Assembly: GCA_029212405.1 (NCBI GenBank)
Contig: JARGNR010000048.1
Location: 10,499 to 47,859 of the forward strand
Direction of reading: 5' to 3'
Length of the DNA: 37,361 nt
Source: Saprospiraceae bacterium
GTDB taxonomy: Bacteria > Bacteroidota > Bacteroidia > Chitinophagales > Saprospiraceae
This document shows positions 6,443 to 14,907 of this stretch, piece by piece; the first letter of the stretch is position 1; each line of letters starts with the position of its first letter. The translations under genes and the position numbers were made by a program. A model generated the notes under the pieces. The model searched no databases. It saw only the letters and a list, made by a program, of their open reading frames with translations, and had not been told where the DNA came from.

Positions 6443-9400
6443 ATGCGATATTTACTTATTCTTCTCTTAGGGTTTTCCTTCTTCAATACGAATGCACAAG
6501 AAAACCCAAACTGGTTGAGACATCAATCTATCTCTCCTGACGGCTCTACCATAGTTTTCACGTATAAAGGGGATTTATATACAGTCCCTTCTACCGGTGG
6601 TGATGCTACTCAAATCACGTATCACGATGCTCATGACTATAAAGCGGTTTGGTCAAAAGATGGAAATACCATTGCCTTTGCTTCCAATCGATATGGGAAT
6701 TTTGACATTTTCACAATGTCAAAAAACGGAGGACAAGCCACAAGATTAACCTATCACTCCGCCAATGAAATTCCTTTTTCATTTTCCAGCGATGATGCAA
6801 ATGTAATTTTTGGAGCAGTCCGCCAAGACTTAGCCCAACATCGTCAATATCCCACAGGAGCCCAGCCGGAAGTGTATTCCGTACCTGTAAACTCAGGTAG
6901 AGTTAACCAAATATTCACCATTCCTGCAGAAGGTGTTCAAGTGAATGCACAAGGTTCGCAAATGCTATACCACGATAAAAAAGGATATGAAAATGAATGG
7001 AGAAAACACCATACTTCCGCTATTACCAGAGATTTATGGATGTATGATGCAACCACCCAAAAACATCAAATGATCACTTCTCACAATGCAGAGGACAGAC
7101 AACCGATTTATAGTGAAGATGGAAATACAGTTTACTTTCTTAGTGAAAGATCTGGCACATTTAATGTCCATAAAATGCCCTTGCTCAACCCGAACGACGT
7201 CACACAACTGACCTCTTTCACCTTGCATCCTGTACGATTTCTTAGTCAAGGAGGAGGTATGCTATGTTTCGGTTTTGATGGAGAAATATATACGATGAAA
7301 GAAGGGCAAGAACCCACAAAACTCAGCATTACCATTCGCACTCAGGATAAAAACAACGCTGATAAATATATTTCTGTTGGAAGTGGCATTAATGAGATGG
7401 CTATTTCTCCTGATGGAAAAGAAATTGCTTTTATCGCAAGAGGAGAAGTATTTGTAACCTCTGTTGATAAATCTTTCACAAAACGGGTCACTACCACCCC
7501 AGAACGGGAACGATTTGTAACATTTTCTCATGATGGAAATGCCATTATATATGCGAGCGAAAGGCAAGGTAGATGGAGCATTTACCAAAGTAAAAAAGTA
7601 AGAGACGAAGAACCTTTTTTCTTTGCTTCTACCCTTCTCAAAGAAGAAGCTTTAATTGAAAATGATCTGGATAATTATCTCCCTGAAATGTCCCCTGATG
7701 GAAACAAGATTGCCTATGTAGAAGGACGAAGAACGTTAAAAGTAATGGATCTAAAAACGAAGGCAGTAGTCACTCTTCTGACTCCAGATGATTTGTTTCA
7801 TATGCGAGACGGTGATCAGGACTTCACTTGGTCTCCAGATAGTAAGTGGTTGCTTGTAGATTGGGGCAAATCTCTCAACAATAGTGATATATTACTAATG
7901 GCTGCAGATGGCTCAAAAAGAGTAAACTTAAATAATAGTGGATATTATGACAGCAGTCCAAAATGGGTAAATGGTGGCAAACAGATGCTGTGGGTAAGTA
8001 ATAGAAATGGATTAAAAAGTTATGCCACTAGTGGAAACAGCCAATTTGATGTTTACACTATGTTTTTCAACCAAGAAGCCTGGGACAAATACAATCTGAG
8101 TGAAGAAGATTTTAAATTATTAAAAGAAATCGAAGAAGCTCAAAAAGAAAAGAAGAAAAAAGAAGAAAAAGAAGCCAAAGAGAAAGACAAGGATAAAAAG
8201 AAAGACAAAAAAGACAAGAAGAAAGGAAAGGATAAAGACAAGGACAAAGAAGAAGACAAAGAGAAAGAGGACGAAGACGAAGTAAAGCCTATAACATTTG
8301 ATTGGGACAATATGACAGATCGCAAATCTCGACTTACCATCCATTCTTCTAGCCTGGGTGACGCAGTATTGTCAAAAGATGGGGAGACACTCTATTATTT
8401 AGCCCGTTTTGAAGATAAAATGAATCTCTGGAGCACAAATCTAAGAACTAGAGAAACAAAAATGGCTATGAAATTAGGAGCAAGATTTGGATCCTTACAA
8501 TGGGATAAAGAAATGAAAAATTTATACCTTTTGAGTGGAGGTTCTATCTCCAAAATTGATCCAAAAGCGGGAAAGAAAAAATCAGTAAAAATTAAAAGTG
8601 AAGTTCCCTTTGATCGAAATGCGGAAAGACAAGCTATGTTTGATCATGTATGGATTAGAACCAACAACATTTTTTATCATTCCAATTTCCACGGCATCGA
8701 TTGGGATTTAATGAAAACCGAGTATGGTAAATATTTACCTCACATCGGCAATTCATATGAATTCACTGAAATGTTATCCGAGATGCTCGGAGAATTAAAT
8801 GTTTCTCACGCTGGAGCAAGATATAGAGGGGGTATTAGTAATGGAGACGCTACTGCTTCTTTAGGAATATTTATGGATTATAACCATACGGGCAATGGAA
8901 TTTTGATTGAAGAAATAATCGATGGTGGACCTTTGGATAAAGCCAACTTCAACATCAAAAAAGGAATGATCATTGAAAAAATTGATGGGGAGACCATTAC
9001 CCCAGATAATGATGTTGCTAAATACTTGAATCGAAAGTCAGGGAAGTTCACACTCTTAGAAGTAAGGGATCCGCAAACTCAAAAGACGGAAACGATTACC
9101 ATGAAGCCTATCTCAATAGGAGCCGAGAATAGACTGTTGTACAAAAGATGGGTAAAAACCAATCGAATGGAAGTTGAAAAAGCAAGTGATGGTAAAATAG
9201 GTTATGTACATATACCAGGAATGAGTGATGGTCCATATAGAACGATTTATGAGGAGATGATGGGGAAATATTTTGAGACAGAAGGAGTAATTGTTGATAC
9301 TCGATTTAATGGCGGAGGTGACTTAGTGGCCGACTTGGCTATGTTTTTCACTGGCGAACCATTCATTTCTTATGAGACAGAACAAAGAGTTGTAGGTGGA

Positions 9401-9748
9401 GAACCTACCTCTAGATGGACAAAACCTACTTTGGCGATGTTTAATGAAAGCATGTATTCAGATGGGCATTGTTTTGCTTGTGGATATAGCGACTTAAAGA
9501 TTGGAAAAACGGTAGGCATGCCTGTTCCTGGCACATGTAGTTTTGCTGGATGGGAAGGACTTCCTGATGGCTCAAGATGGGGCGTGGTGCCAGTAAGTGC
9601 CAAAGACAAACAAGGAAAATGGATGGAAAACAGCCAAACAGAACCAATGTTTAAGGTTAAAAACATGCCTGGCGTTGTTGACAAAGGAAGAGATCAACAA
9701 CTGGAAAAAGCCATCGAAGAAATGAAAATTACAATTCAAGGAAGATAA
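6443..9748 (+). CDS. Tricorn-type protease homologue, S41 family (exported)
   Basis: A 1101-residue protein with a signal peptide (1-19, ending TNAQ), a TolB/WD40-like beta-propeller region to about residue 545, a very long Lys/Glu/Asp linker (about 563-617), a C1-like segment, a PDZ domain (about 805-895) and an S41 peptidase domain. The visible catalytic residues match Tricorn proteases: Ser788-His789 in 'LNVSHAGARYRGG', the nucleophile Ser1006 in 'NESMYSDGHCF', and a Glu in 'MENSQTEP' (1062 or 1067). The usual 'TEPD' is TEPM here. Members degrade oligopeptides; this one should act in the periplasm or at the surface. It is monocistronic or first in its unit, and a strong terminator follows. 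Family assignment is firm; substrate unknown. Confidence 0.93.
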   Translation: MRYLLILLLGFSFFNTNAQENPNWLRHQSISPDGSTIVFTYKGDLYTVPSTGGDATQITYHDAHDYKAVWSKDGNTIAFASNRYGNFDIFTMSKNGGQATRLTYHSANEIPFSFSSDDANVIFGAVRQDLAQHRQYPTGAQPEVYSVPVNSGRVNQIFTIPAEGVQVNAQGSQMLYHDKKGYENEWRKHHTSAITRDLWMYDATTQKHQMITSHNAEDRQPIYSEDGNTVYFLSERSGTFNVHKMPLLNPNDVTQLTSFTLHPVRFLSQGGGMLCFGFDGEIYTMKEGQEPTKLSITIRTQDKNNADKYISVGSGINEMAISPDGKEIAFIARGEVFVTSVDKSFTKRVTTTPERERFVTFSHDGNAIIYASERQGRWSIYQSKKVRDEEPFFFASTLLKEEALIENDLDNYLPEMSPDGNKIAYVEGRRTLKVMDLKTKAVVTLLTPDDLFHMRDGDQDFTWSPDSKWLLVDWGKSLNNSDILLMAADGSKRVNLNNSGYYDSSPKWVNGGKQMLWVSNRNGLKSYATSGNSQFDVYTMFFNQEAWDKYNLSEEDFKLLKEIEEAQKEKKKKEEKEAKEKDKDKKKDKKDKKKGKDKDKDKEEDKEKEDEDEVKPITFDWDNMTDRKSRLTIHSSSLGDAVLSKDGETLYYLARFEDKMNLWSTNLRTRETKMAMKLGARFGSLQWDKEMKNLYLLSGGSISKIDPKAGKKKSVKIKSEVPFDRNAERQAMFDHVWIRTNNIFYHSNFHGIDWDLMKTEYGKYLPHIGNSYEFTEMLSEMLGELNVSHAGARYRGGISNGDATASLGIFMDYNHTGNGILIEEIIDGGPLDKANFNIKKGMIIEKIDGETITPDNDVAKYLNRKSGKFTLLEVRDPQTQKTETITMKPISIGAENRLLYKRWVKTNRMEVEKASDGKIGYVHIPGMSDGPYRTIYEEMMGKYFETEGVIVDTRFNGGGDLVADLAMFFTGEPFISYETEQRVVGGEPTSRWTKPTLAMFNESMYSDGHCFACGYSDLKIGKTVGMPVPGTCSFAGWEGLPDGSRWGVVPVSAKDKQGKWMENSQTEPMFKVKNMPGVVDKGRDQQLEKAIEEMKITIQGR

Positions 9749-9757
9749 TTAACATTG

Positions 9758-9790
9758 AAAACCGATTCTTAAAAGAGTCGGTTTTTTTTT
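9758..9790 (+). terminator. Intrinsic terminator after the Tricorn-type gene
   Basis: The stem AAAACCGATTCT (9758-9769) pairs with AGAGTCGGTTTT (9774-9785) with one wobble, has a 4-base loop, and runs into a T-tract to 9790. Confidence 0.92.
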
Positions 9791-9859
9791 ATTCTTATAT
9801 TCAAAATATAAAGTGAAGAACTTTTACAATTTGTATTTTTTCAAATATCAATCATACGT

Positions 9860-10216
9860 ATGTCAACTTTAAAATTAATAAGTCTTTTACTTATGGCATC
9901 GTTATATGTATTTGCAGGGGTCAACCACTTTGTCAAACCTGCTTTTTATTTAAAAATCACTCCAAAATGGGTACCTGCTCCAAAAACAATTAATTACTTC
10001 GTTGGACTCATCGAAATCCTTTTAGGTATTGGATTATTATTGGGATCAACCCGGCAATTTTCTGCTGCAGGAATCATTATACTTCTTGTAGCTGTATTCC
10101 CTGCCAATGTTTATCATTTTCAAAGGGCACTAAAAAAGAAAAAACATGTACTCCCTGTTTTTATTCGATTGCCTTTTCAAGGTTTCCTTATTTATTGGGC
10201 GTATACTTTTTTATAG
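9860..10216 (+). CDS. DoxX-like small integral membrane protein
   Basis: A 118-residue protein with four hydrophobic segments (about 4-21, 44-62, 68-85, 98-116). The pattern 'YVFAGVNHFVKPAFYLKI' near the N-terminus and 'GLIEILLGIGLLL' in the second helix is that of DoxX/DoxX-like proteins. These are small quinol-oxidase-related or redox-associated membrane proteins, mostly of unknown function. It sits alone between a terminator and topA. The family call is good; the exact role is unknown. Confidence 0.82.
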   Translation: MSTLKLISLLLMASLYVFAGVNHFVKPAFYLKITPKWVPAPKTINYFVGLIEILLGIGLLLGSTRQFSAAGIIILLVAVFPANVYHFQRALKKKKHVLPVFIRLPFQGFLIYWAYTFL

Positions 10217-10303
10217 TCATTCGTGTTACTATTGGGTTTTATTACGTTTTGACAATTATTTTCTCAAAAATGACACAACAAAAGCACTTGAGTAAACTTT
10301 TAT

Positions 10304-10311
10304 TAGCTTTG
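10304..10311 (+). promoter_or_regulatory. Candidate -7 box TAGCTTTG upstream of topA
   Basis: An exact TAnnTTTG match 53 bases before the topA start. The nearest TTG (10288-10290) is only 13 bases upstream, shorter than the usual 17-23, so the -33 part is weak. Confidence 0.45.
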
Positions 10312-10364
10312 CAGTTTTTAAGAGTCGAGAAATAAAATGTGTTTTCACAAAACCAAAGTAGAAT

Positions 10365-12947
10365 ATGTCTAAAAACTTATTGATTGTAGAGTCACCGGCA
10401 AAGGCAAAGACAATTGAAAAATATTTAGGAAAGGAATTCAAAGTAAAATCTAGCTATGGACACATACGCGATCTCGCGAAAGGTGACCAAGGCATCAACA
10501 TAGAAAAAGATTTTGAACCTACCTATGTGGTCTCACCAGAGAAAACAAAAGTGGTGAAAGAATTGAAAGATGCCGCTAAGAAAGCAGAAGTAGTCTGGCT
10601 CGCGACGGATGAAGACCGAGAGGGAGAAGCTATTTCATGGCACTTATGTGAAGTCCTAGGTCTAGATGCGCTTACGACCAATAGAATCGTATTTAGAGAA
10701 ATCACAAAACCTGCTATCACTAAAGCCGTTGAAGATCCAAGAACCGTTGATCTAGATCTGGTTAATGCCCAACAAGCCAGAAGAATATTAGACAGATTAG
10801 TCGGGTTCGAACTTTCAGGAGTTTTATGGAGAAAAGTAAGAGGAAAACTCTCTGCCGGAAGAGTTCAATCCGTTGCTGTTAAGCTCATTGTGGAGAAGGA
10901 AAGAGAAATCATGAAGCACATAGCTCAATCTTTCTACAAGGTATCAGCTGTCTTCACGGTTAAAAACTCTACTGGTAATAATGTTGAGTTAAAAGCTGAA
11001 TATTCACCTAGATTTGACAAAGAAGAGGATGCACGTTCATTTCTAGAAGATTGTAGAAATGCTAGCTTCAAAATCAGTGATATCATAAAAAAACCGACTA
11101 AGAAAAAACCTGCTGCACCATTCACTACATCTACATTACAACAAGAAGCCAGTAGAAAGTTAGGGTTCAGTGTTAATAGGACGATGCAGAATGCCCAAAG
11201 ATTGTATGAGGCAGGAAGCATAACGTACATGAGAACAGACTCCACAGCACTATCGAATCAGGCCTTGGGAATGATTGGAGAAAATATTGTAAAGGAATTT
11301 GGTGAAAAATATCACCAGGTGCGTCAATTCAAATCGAAATCCGAAAATGCACAAGAAGCGCACGAAGCAATCCGACCCACCTACATTGAAGCTAAAGAAG
11401 TGACTTCTGATCGAGATCAACAACGATTGTATGAGCTCATTTGGAAAAGGACGATTGCCTCACAAATGGCGGAAGCACAAATAGAAAAAACAACAGCGAA
11501 AATATCCATATCAACTAGACCAGGAGATGTTTTAAACGCCACTGGAGAGGTGTTAACTTTTGACGGATTTCTAAAAGTATACTTAGAGTCTAAAGACGAT
11601 GACGAAGAAGAAGGCGAAGCAAAAGGAATGTTGCCCCCTCTTAATATAGGCCAAGAACTGCCTTTGAATAATATGGTAGGTGTAGAAAGATTTACGAGGC
11701 CTCCATCTAGATATACAGAAGCTAGTTTGGTAAAAAAATTAGAAGAATTGGGCATCGGTCGTCCATCAACTTATGCACCTACGATCACCAAAATCATGGA
11801 AAAAGATCGTGGATATGTAGTCAAAGAAAGTAGAGAAGGAAAAGAGCGTAAGTTCAACCATCTACAATTGGCAGATAATGAGATTACAGAAACAATAAAA
11901 ACTGAAGTAACTGGGACTACATCAAATAGATTGTATGCAACGGATATGGGCATGCTTGTCGTAGATTTCTTGTCAGAACATTTTAGCGAAATCATGAATT
12001 ATAATTTCACAGCTAATGTTGAGAATCGATTGGATAGTGTCGCTCGTGGAAAAGAAGAATGGAAAGCATTGTTAAAGAGCTTCTATGAACCGTTTCATAA
12101 AGATGTAGAAGATACCAAGGAAAATGCAGAAAGAGCAAGTGGGGAAAGAATTTTAGGTACAGACCCAGAAAGTGGAAGAACTGTTTTGGTTCGTATGGCT
12201 AAATTTGGTCCTGTAGCTCAAATCGGTACGCCTGATGAATTGGGTGAAGGTGAAAAATCCAAATTTGGCAATTTGAAACCTGGCCAATCAATGGAGACCA
12301 TTACGTTTAACGAAGCGATGGATTTGTTCCAATTGCCAAAATCGTTAGGTGAATATAAAGACATGGAAGTCATTGTTGCTCGAGGAAGATTTGGACCGTA
12401 TATTAAATTCGGAGAGAAGTTTGTCAATATCCCTAGAAATGAAGATCCTATAGAGTTAAAGATGGATCGAGCGATAGAGTTAATTGAAATAAAAATAAAG
12501 GAAGATGCTCCTGTAGGATCGTATAAGGGGATACCATATACAAAAGGAAAAGGAAGATTTGGGCCATTTCTTAAATATGATAAGCTTTTTGTGAATGTTC
12601 CTGCTCGATATGATTTTGAAAACTTATCTCAAGAAGACGCCCACCAATTAATTGAAGCTAAAATCCAAAAAGAAGCGAATCGATATATCCATCAATGGCC
12701 AGAAGATAAATTGGCTGTAGAAAATGGAAGATGGGGACCATTTATTCGTTTTGGGAAAAAGAGCATTAAACTGCCAAGAGTGGATAAAAAGGCAATGTCA
12801 CAAGAGGATGCTGCAAAATTAACCCTTGAAGAAGTGAAGAAACTCGTTGAGGCCGAAATTCCTGATGCGTTCAAGAAAAAAACTCGAGCGAAGGCGAAAC
12901 CTAAAGCAAAAGCCAAGACTAAGGCAAAACCTAAAACAAAAAAATAG
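10365..12947 (+). CDS. topA: DNA topoisomerase I
   Basis: An 860-residue type IA topoisomerase that relaxes negative supercoils. The TOPRIM domain is at the N-terminus with Glu9 in 'ESPAKAKTIEKYLG' and the metal-binding DEDREGE at 82-88. The active-site tyrosine is Tyr288 in 'ITYMRTDST'. The C-terminal part (about 590-825) holds repeats of the form 'GRFGPYIKFGEKFVNIP', the topoisomerase C-terminal repeats, in place of the four-cysteine zinc fingers of E. coli TopA. No cysteine pairs are seen in that region. The protein ends in a Lys/Ala/Pro tail (about 833-860), a likely DNA-binding extension. It has the usual length for Bacteroidota TopA and starts at an ATG with no competing start. Confidence 0.98.
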   Translation: MSKNLLIVESPAKAKTIEKYLGKEFKVKSSYGHIRDLAKGDQGINIEKDFEPTYVVSPEKTKVVKELKDAAKKAEVVWLATDEDREGEAISWHLCEVLGLDALTTNRIVFREITKPAITKAVEDPRTVDLDLVNAQQARRILDRLVGFELSGVLWRKVRGKLSAGRVQSVAVKLIVEKEREIMKHIAQSFYKVSAVFTVKNSTGNNVELKAEYSPRFDKEEDARSFLEDCRNASFKISDIIKKPTKKKPAAPFTTSTLQQEASRKLGFSVNRTMQNAQRLYEAGSITYMRTDSTALSNQALGMIGENIVKEFGEKYHQVRQFKSKSENAQEAHEAIRPTYIEAKEVTSDRDQQRLYELIWKRTIASQMAEAQIEKTTAKISISTRPGDVLNATGEVLTFDGFLKVYLESKDDDEEEGEAKGMLPPLNIGQELPLNNMVGVERFTRPPSRYTEASLVKKLEELGIGRPSTYAPTITKIMEKDRGYVVKESREGKERKFNHLQLADNEITETIKTEVTGTTSNRLYATDMGMLVVDFLSEHFSEIMNYNFTANVENRLDSVARGKEEWKALLKSFYEPFHKDVEDTKENAERASGERILGTDPESGRTVLVRMAKFGPVAQIGTPDELGEGEKSKFGNLKPGQSMETITFNEAMDLFQLPKSLGEYKDMEVIVARGRFGPYIKFGEKFVNIPRNEDPIELKMDRAIELIEIKIKEDAPVGSYKGIPYTKGKGRFGPFLKYDKLFVNVPARYDFENLSQEDAHQLIEAKIQKEANRYIHQWPEDKLAVENGRWGPFIRFGKKSIKLPRVDKKAMSQEDAAKLTLEEVKKLVEAEIPDAFKKKTRAKAKPKAKAKTKAKPKTKK

Positions 12948-13259
12948 ACCTTCTTACTAGACTTTAATTTCATACTCCTATTTCAACGATCAGTTGGAAT
13001 AATGACTTTACTGTAGTGCATAATTTGAATGTTGGAGCTACTCAACATCGTATATTTGTTAATGATTAATTTAAATGGTTATCCAATGCTATACGTTGGT
13101 TACCATATTCCATAAAATAAAAGGTAAAAGGAATAGGAACAACTTAATTTTAACGAAGAATCGCTCTTCTGGTACAAGAATTTTTCGAAAAAAATTCATC
13201 ATTTCTAAACAATACCATAGATCAATGTGTAGTAAACATGTAAAAAATCTACGAGTATT
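12948..13259. other. Intergenic region between topA and the GbsR-like gene
   Basis: A 312-base stretch without a credible gene. It contains a candidate promoter (13025-13058) with an inverted repeat in its spacer, and a looser inverted repeat TGGTTATCCAA / TTGGTTACCA at 13076-13105 in the presumed leader. No intrinsic terminator for topA with a T-run is visible. A basic open frame from 13075 to 13365 is not coding in appearance. Confidence 0.6.
13025..13058 (+). promoter_or_regulatory. Candidate promoter and operator of the GbsR-like regulator
   Basis: TTG at 13025-13027 and an exact TAnnTTTG box (TATATTTG, 13051-13058) are 23 bases apart. The spacer contains ATGTTG-N8-CAACAT (13029-13048), which could be an operator for autoregulation. 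The implied leader is about 195 bases long. Confidence 0.45.
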
Positions 13260-13760
13260 ATGGAATTGGACGAAGGTAAAAGACAATTCATCGAATCATG
13301 GGGGCAATTGGGAATCAATTGGGGAACAAATAAAACAGTGGGAATGGTTCATGCTTTATTGCTAATGACTCCTACGCCGATGTGTTCTGACGAAATAATG
13401 TCCCAATTAGAAATTTCAAGAGGGAATGTCAATATCAATACACGTACATTAATTGATTGGGGGCTCGTCTACAAGAAATTCAAGAAGGGCGAAAGAAAAG
13501 AATACTTTATTGCCGAAAAGGATGTTTTAAAAATATTTAAAGCCGTTATCTATCAGCGTAAGAAAAAGGAATTTGACCCTATGTTAAAGGTTTTGGAAGA
13601 GATCAAAAGTGTGGAAAGAAACTGTGAAGAATCCAATGAGTTTTGCAATGTTGTCAATGGTCTATACCAATTTTCAAACCAAGCGGATAAAGCGCTTTCC
13701 AACTTAATAAATACGGATTCCAAATGGATCCTTGGCGCTATGATGAGATTTATGCATTGA
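13260..13760 (+). CDS. GbsR/MarR-like transcriptional regulator
   Basis: A 166-residue winged-helix protein. The N-terminus 'KRQFIESWGQLGINWGTNKTVGMVHALLLM' is typical of the GbsR subfamily. The recognition part is 'CSDEIMSQLEISRGNVNINTRTLIDWGLV', followed by the wing 'KKFKKGERKEYFIAEKDVL' and a long C-terminal dimerisation helix. GbsR proteins of Bacillus repress choline/glycine-betaine genes; no such genes are nearby, so the regulon is open. The gene runs convergently into gcvT, with the stop codons overlapping by 11 bases. An inverted repeat in its promoter suggests autoregulation. Confidence 0.85.
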   Translation: MELDEGKRQFIESWGQLGINWGTNKTVGMVHALLLMTPTPMCSDEIMSQLEISRGNVNINTRTLIDWGLVYKKFKKGERKEYFIAEKDVLKIFKAVIYQRKKKEFDPMLKVLEEIKSVERNCEESNEFCNVVNGLYQFSNQADKALSNLINTDSKWILGAMMRFMH

Positions 13761-14865
13761 CCTTATAAAACGGCAACTTCACAATTTCTGCTTCAAGGAA
13801 TTTTTTTCCAAATTTCACTTTTATAGTGTTTCCAACTTTAGCCATTTCTTTAGGAATATATCCCATACCAATCGGATATCCCAAAGAAGGTGATTGTGTG
13901 CCTGAAGTAACTTCTCCTATTTCGTTCTCTTCCATGTCATGAATCGAATAGTGTTGTCTTGGCACTCTCTTACCATCAACGGTAAAAGCGACAAGCTTTT
14001 TACTTATCCCTTCAGCACGTTGTTTTACAAAAATTGATTTCGAACTAAAGTCCTCCTCTACTTTTAGCTTTGTAATCCATCCTAGACCTGCTTCTAAGGG
14101 TGATGTAGTATCATTGATGTCATTCCCATATAGACAGAACCCCATTTCCAATCGTAAGGTATCTCTTGCTCCTAATCCTGCTGGTTTTATATCAAATTCC
14201 TTTCCTGCATCCATTACAGCATTCCATAATGCTAATAAATTATCTGATTCCACGTACAATTCAAATCCTCCACTTCCAGTATACCCCGTAGCAGACAAAA
14301 GCACATTGTCAATTCCAGCTATTGTGGTCTTTGTAAACGTATAATAAGAAAGTGTTGATGTATCAAAATCAGTTAGTTTTTGGACTAATTTCACCGCATC
14401 GGGACCTTGCACGGCTAGTAAGCCTGTTTTGTCCGATATATTATGCATTTTAGCTTCAAATGTATTTTTGCTTTCCAACCAATTCCAATCTTTGTCAATA
14501 TTAGATGCATTTACAACTAACATGTAGGCCTGCTCGCCTTCACTACATTGGTCCTCACTCAAGCGGTAGACTAACAAATCATCCACTATCCCCCCATTGT
14601 CATTTGGCATGCAACTGTACTGTGCATCTCCTATTTCCAATTTATGCACATTATTACTGGTCACACTTTGTACAAAAGCAGTCGCCTCCTTTCCTTTTAC
14701 GATGAATTCTCCCATATGAGAGACATCAAAAACCCCTACCTTTTGTCGAACATTTTCATGTTCATCTGATATCGTAGTGTAAACAATAGGCATATTGTAC
14801 CCTGCAAATTCAGCCATCTTGGCCCCTAAGCCTATGTGGACTTCTGTCAAAGGAGTTGATTTCAT
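13750..14865 (-). CDS. gcvT: Aminomethyltransferase, glycine cleavage system T protein
   Basis: A 371-residue protein of normal GcvT length. The T protein takes the aminomethyl group from lipoylated H protein and transfers it to tetrahydrofolate, giving methylene-THF and ammonia in the cytoplasm. Visible markers are '[10 protein letters not shown]' at the N-terminus, '[11 protein letters not shown]', the catalytic-Asp region '[13 protein letters not shown]', '[10 protein letters not shown]', '[19 protein letters not shown]' and the C-terminal barrel motif '[18 protein letters not shown]'. Genes for the H and P proteins are not in this window. The 3' end overlaps the converging GbsR-like gene by 11 bases, so transcripts may interfere. 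A -7 box overlaps the stop of the upstream gene. Confidence 0.97.
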   Translation of the reverse strand: MKSTPLTEVHIGLGAKMAEFAGYNMPIVYTTISDEHENVRQKVGVFDVSHMGEFIVKGKEATAFVQSVTSNNVHKLEIGDAQYSCMPNDNGGIVDDLLVYRLSEDQCSEGEQAYMLVVNASNIDKDWNWLESKNTFEAKMHNISDKTGLLAVQGPDAVKLVQKLTDFDTSTLSYYTFTKTTIAGIDNVLLSATGYTGSGGFELYVESDNLLALWNAVMDAGKEFDIKPAGLGARDTLRLEMGFCLYGNDINDTTSPLEAGLGWITKLKVEEDFSSKSIFVKQRAEGISKKLVAFTVDGKRVPRQHYSIHDMEENEIGEVTSGTQSPSLGYPIGMGYIPKEMAKVGNTIKVKFGKKFLEAEIVKLPFYKVNA

Positions 14866-14899
14866 TGTATGGATTATTTTTTTGGTTAGATTATGAGTG

Positions 14900-14907
14900 C
14901 AAATCTA
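14900..14907 (-). promoter_or_regulatory. Candidate gcvT -7 box TAGATTTG
   Basis: Read on the minus strand this is an exact TAnnTTTG match, 35 bases before the gcvT ATG and overlapping the stop codon of the upstream cyclophilin gene. A TTG lies 23 bases further upstream. It would let gcvT be expressed independently of its upstream neighbour. Confidence 0.5.

Noticed and set aside
8120-8344. Antisense frames opposite the charged linker of the Tricorn-type protease, rich in Phe/Leu or Ser/Phe
   Set aside because: They are the complement of a purine-rich Lys/Glu tract and mimic a membrane protein by composition only.
13075-13365. Open frame of 96 codons upstream of and overlapping the GbsR-like gene
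   Set aside because: Composition is random-looking and basic, it runs into the GbsR-like gene in another frame, and the region has promoter and leader features instead.
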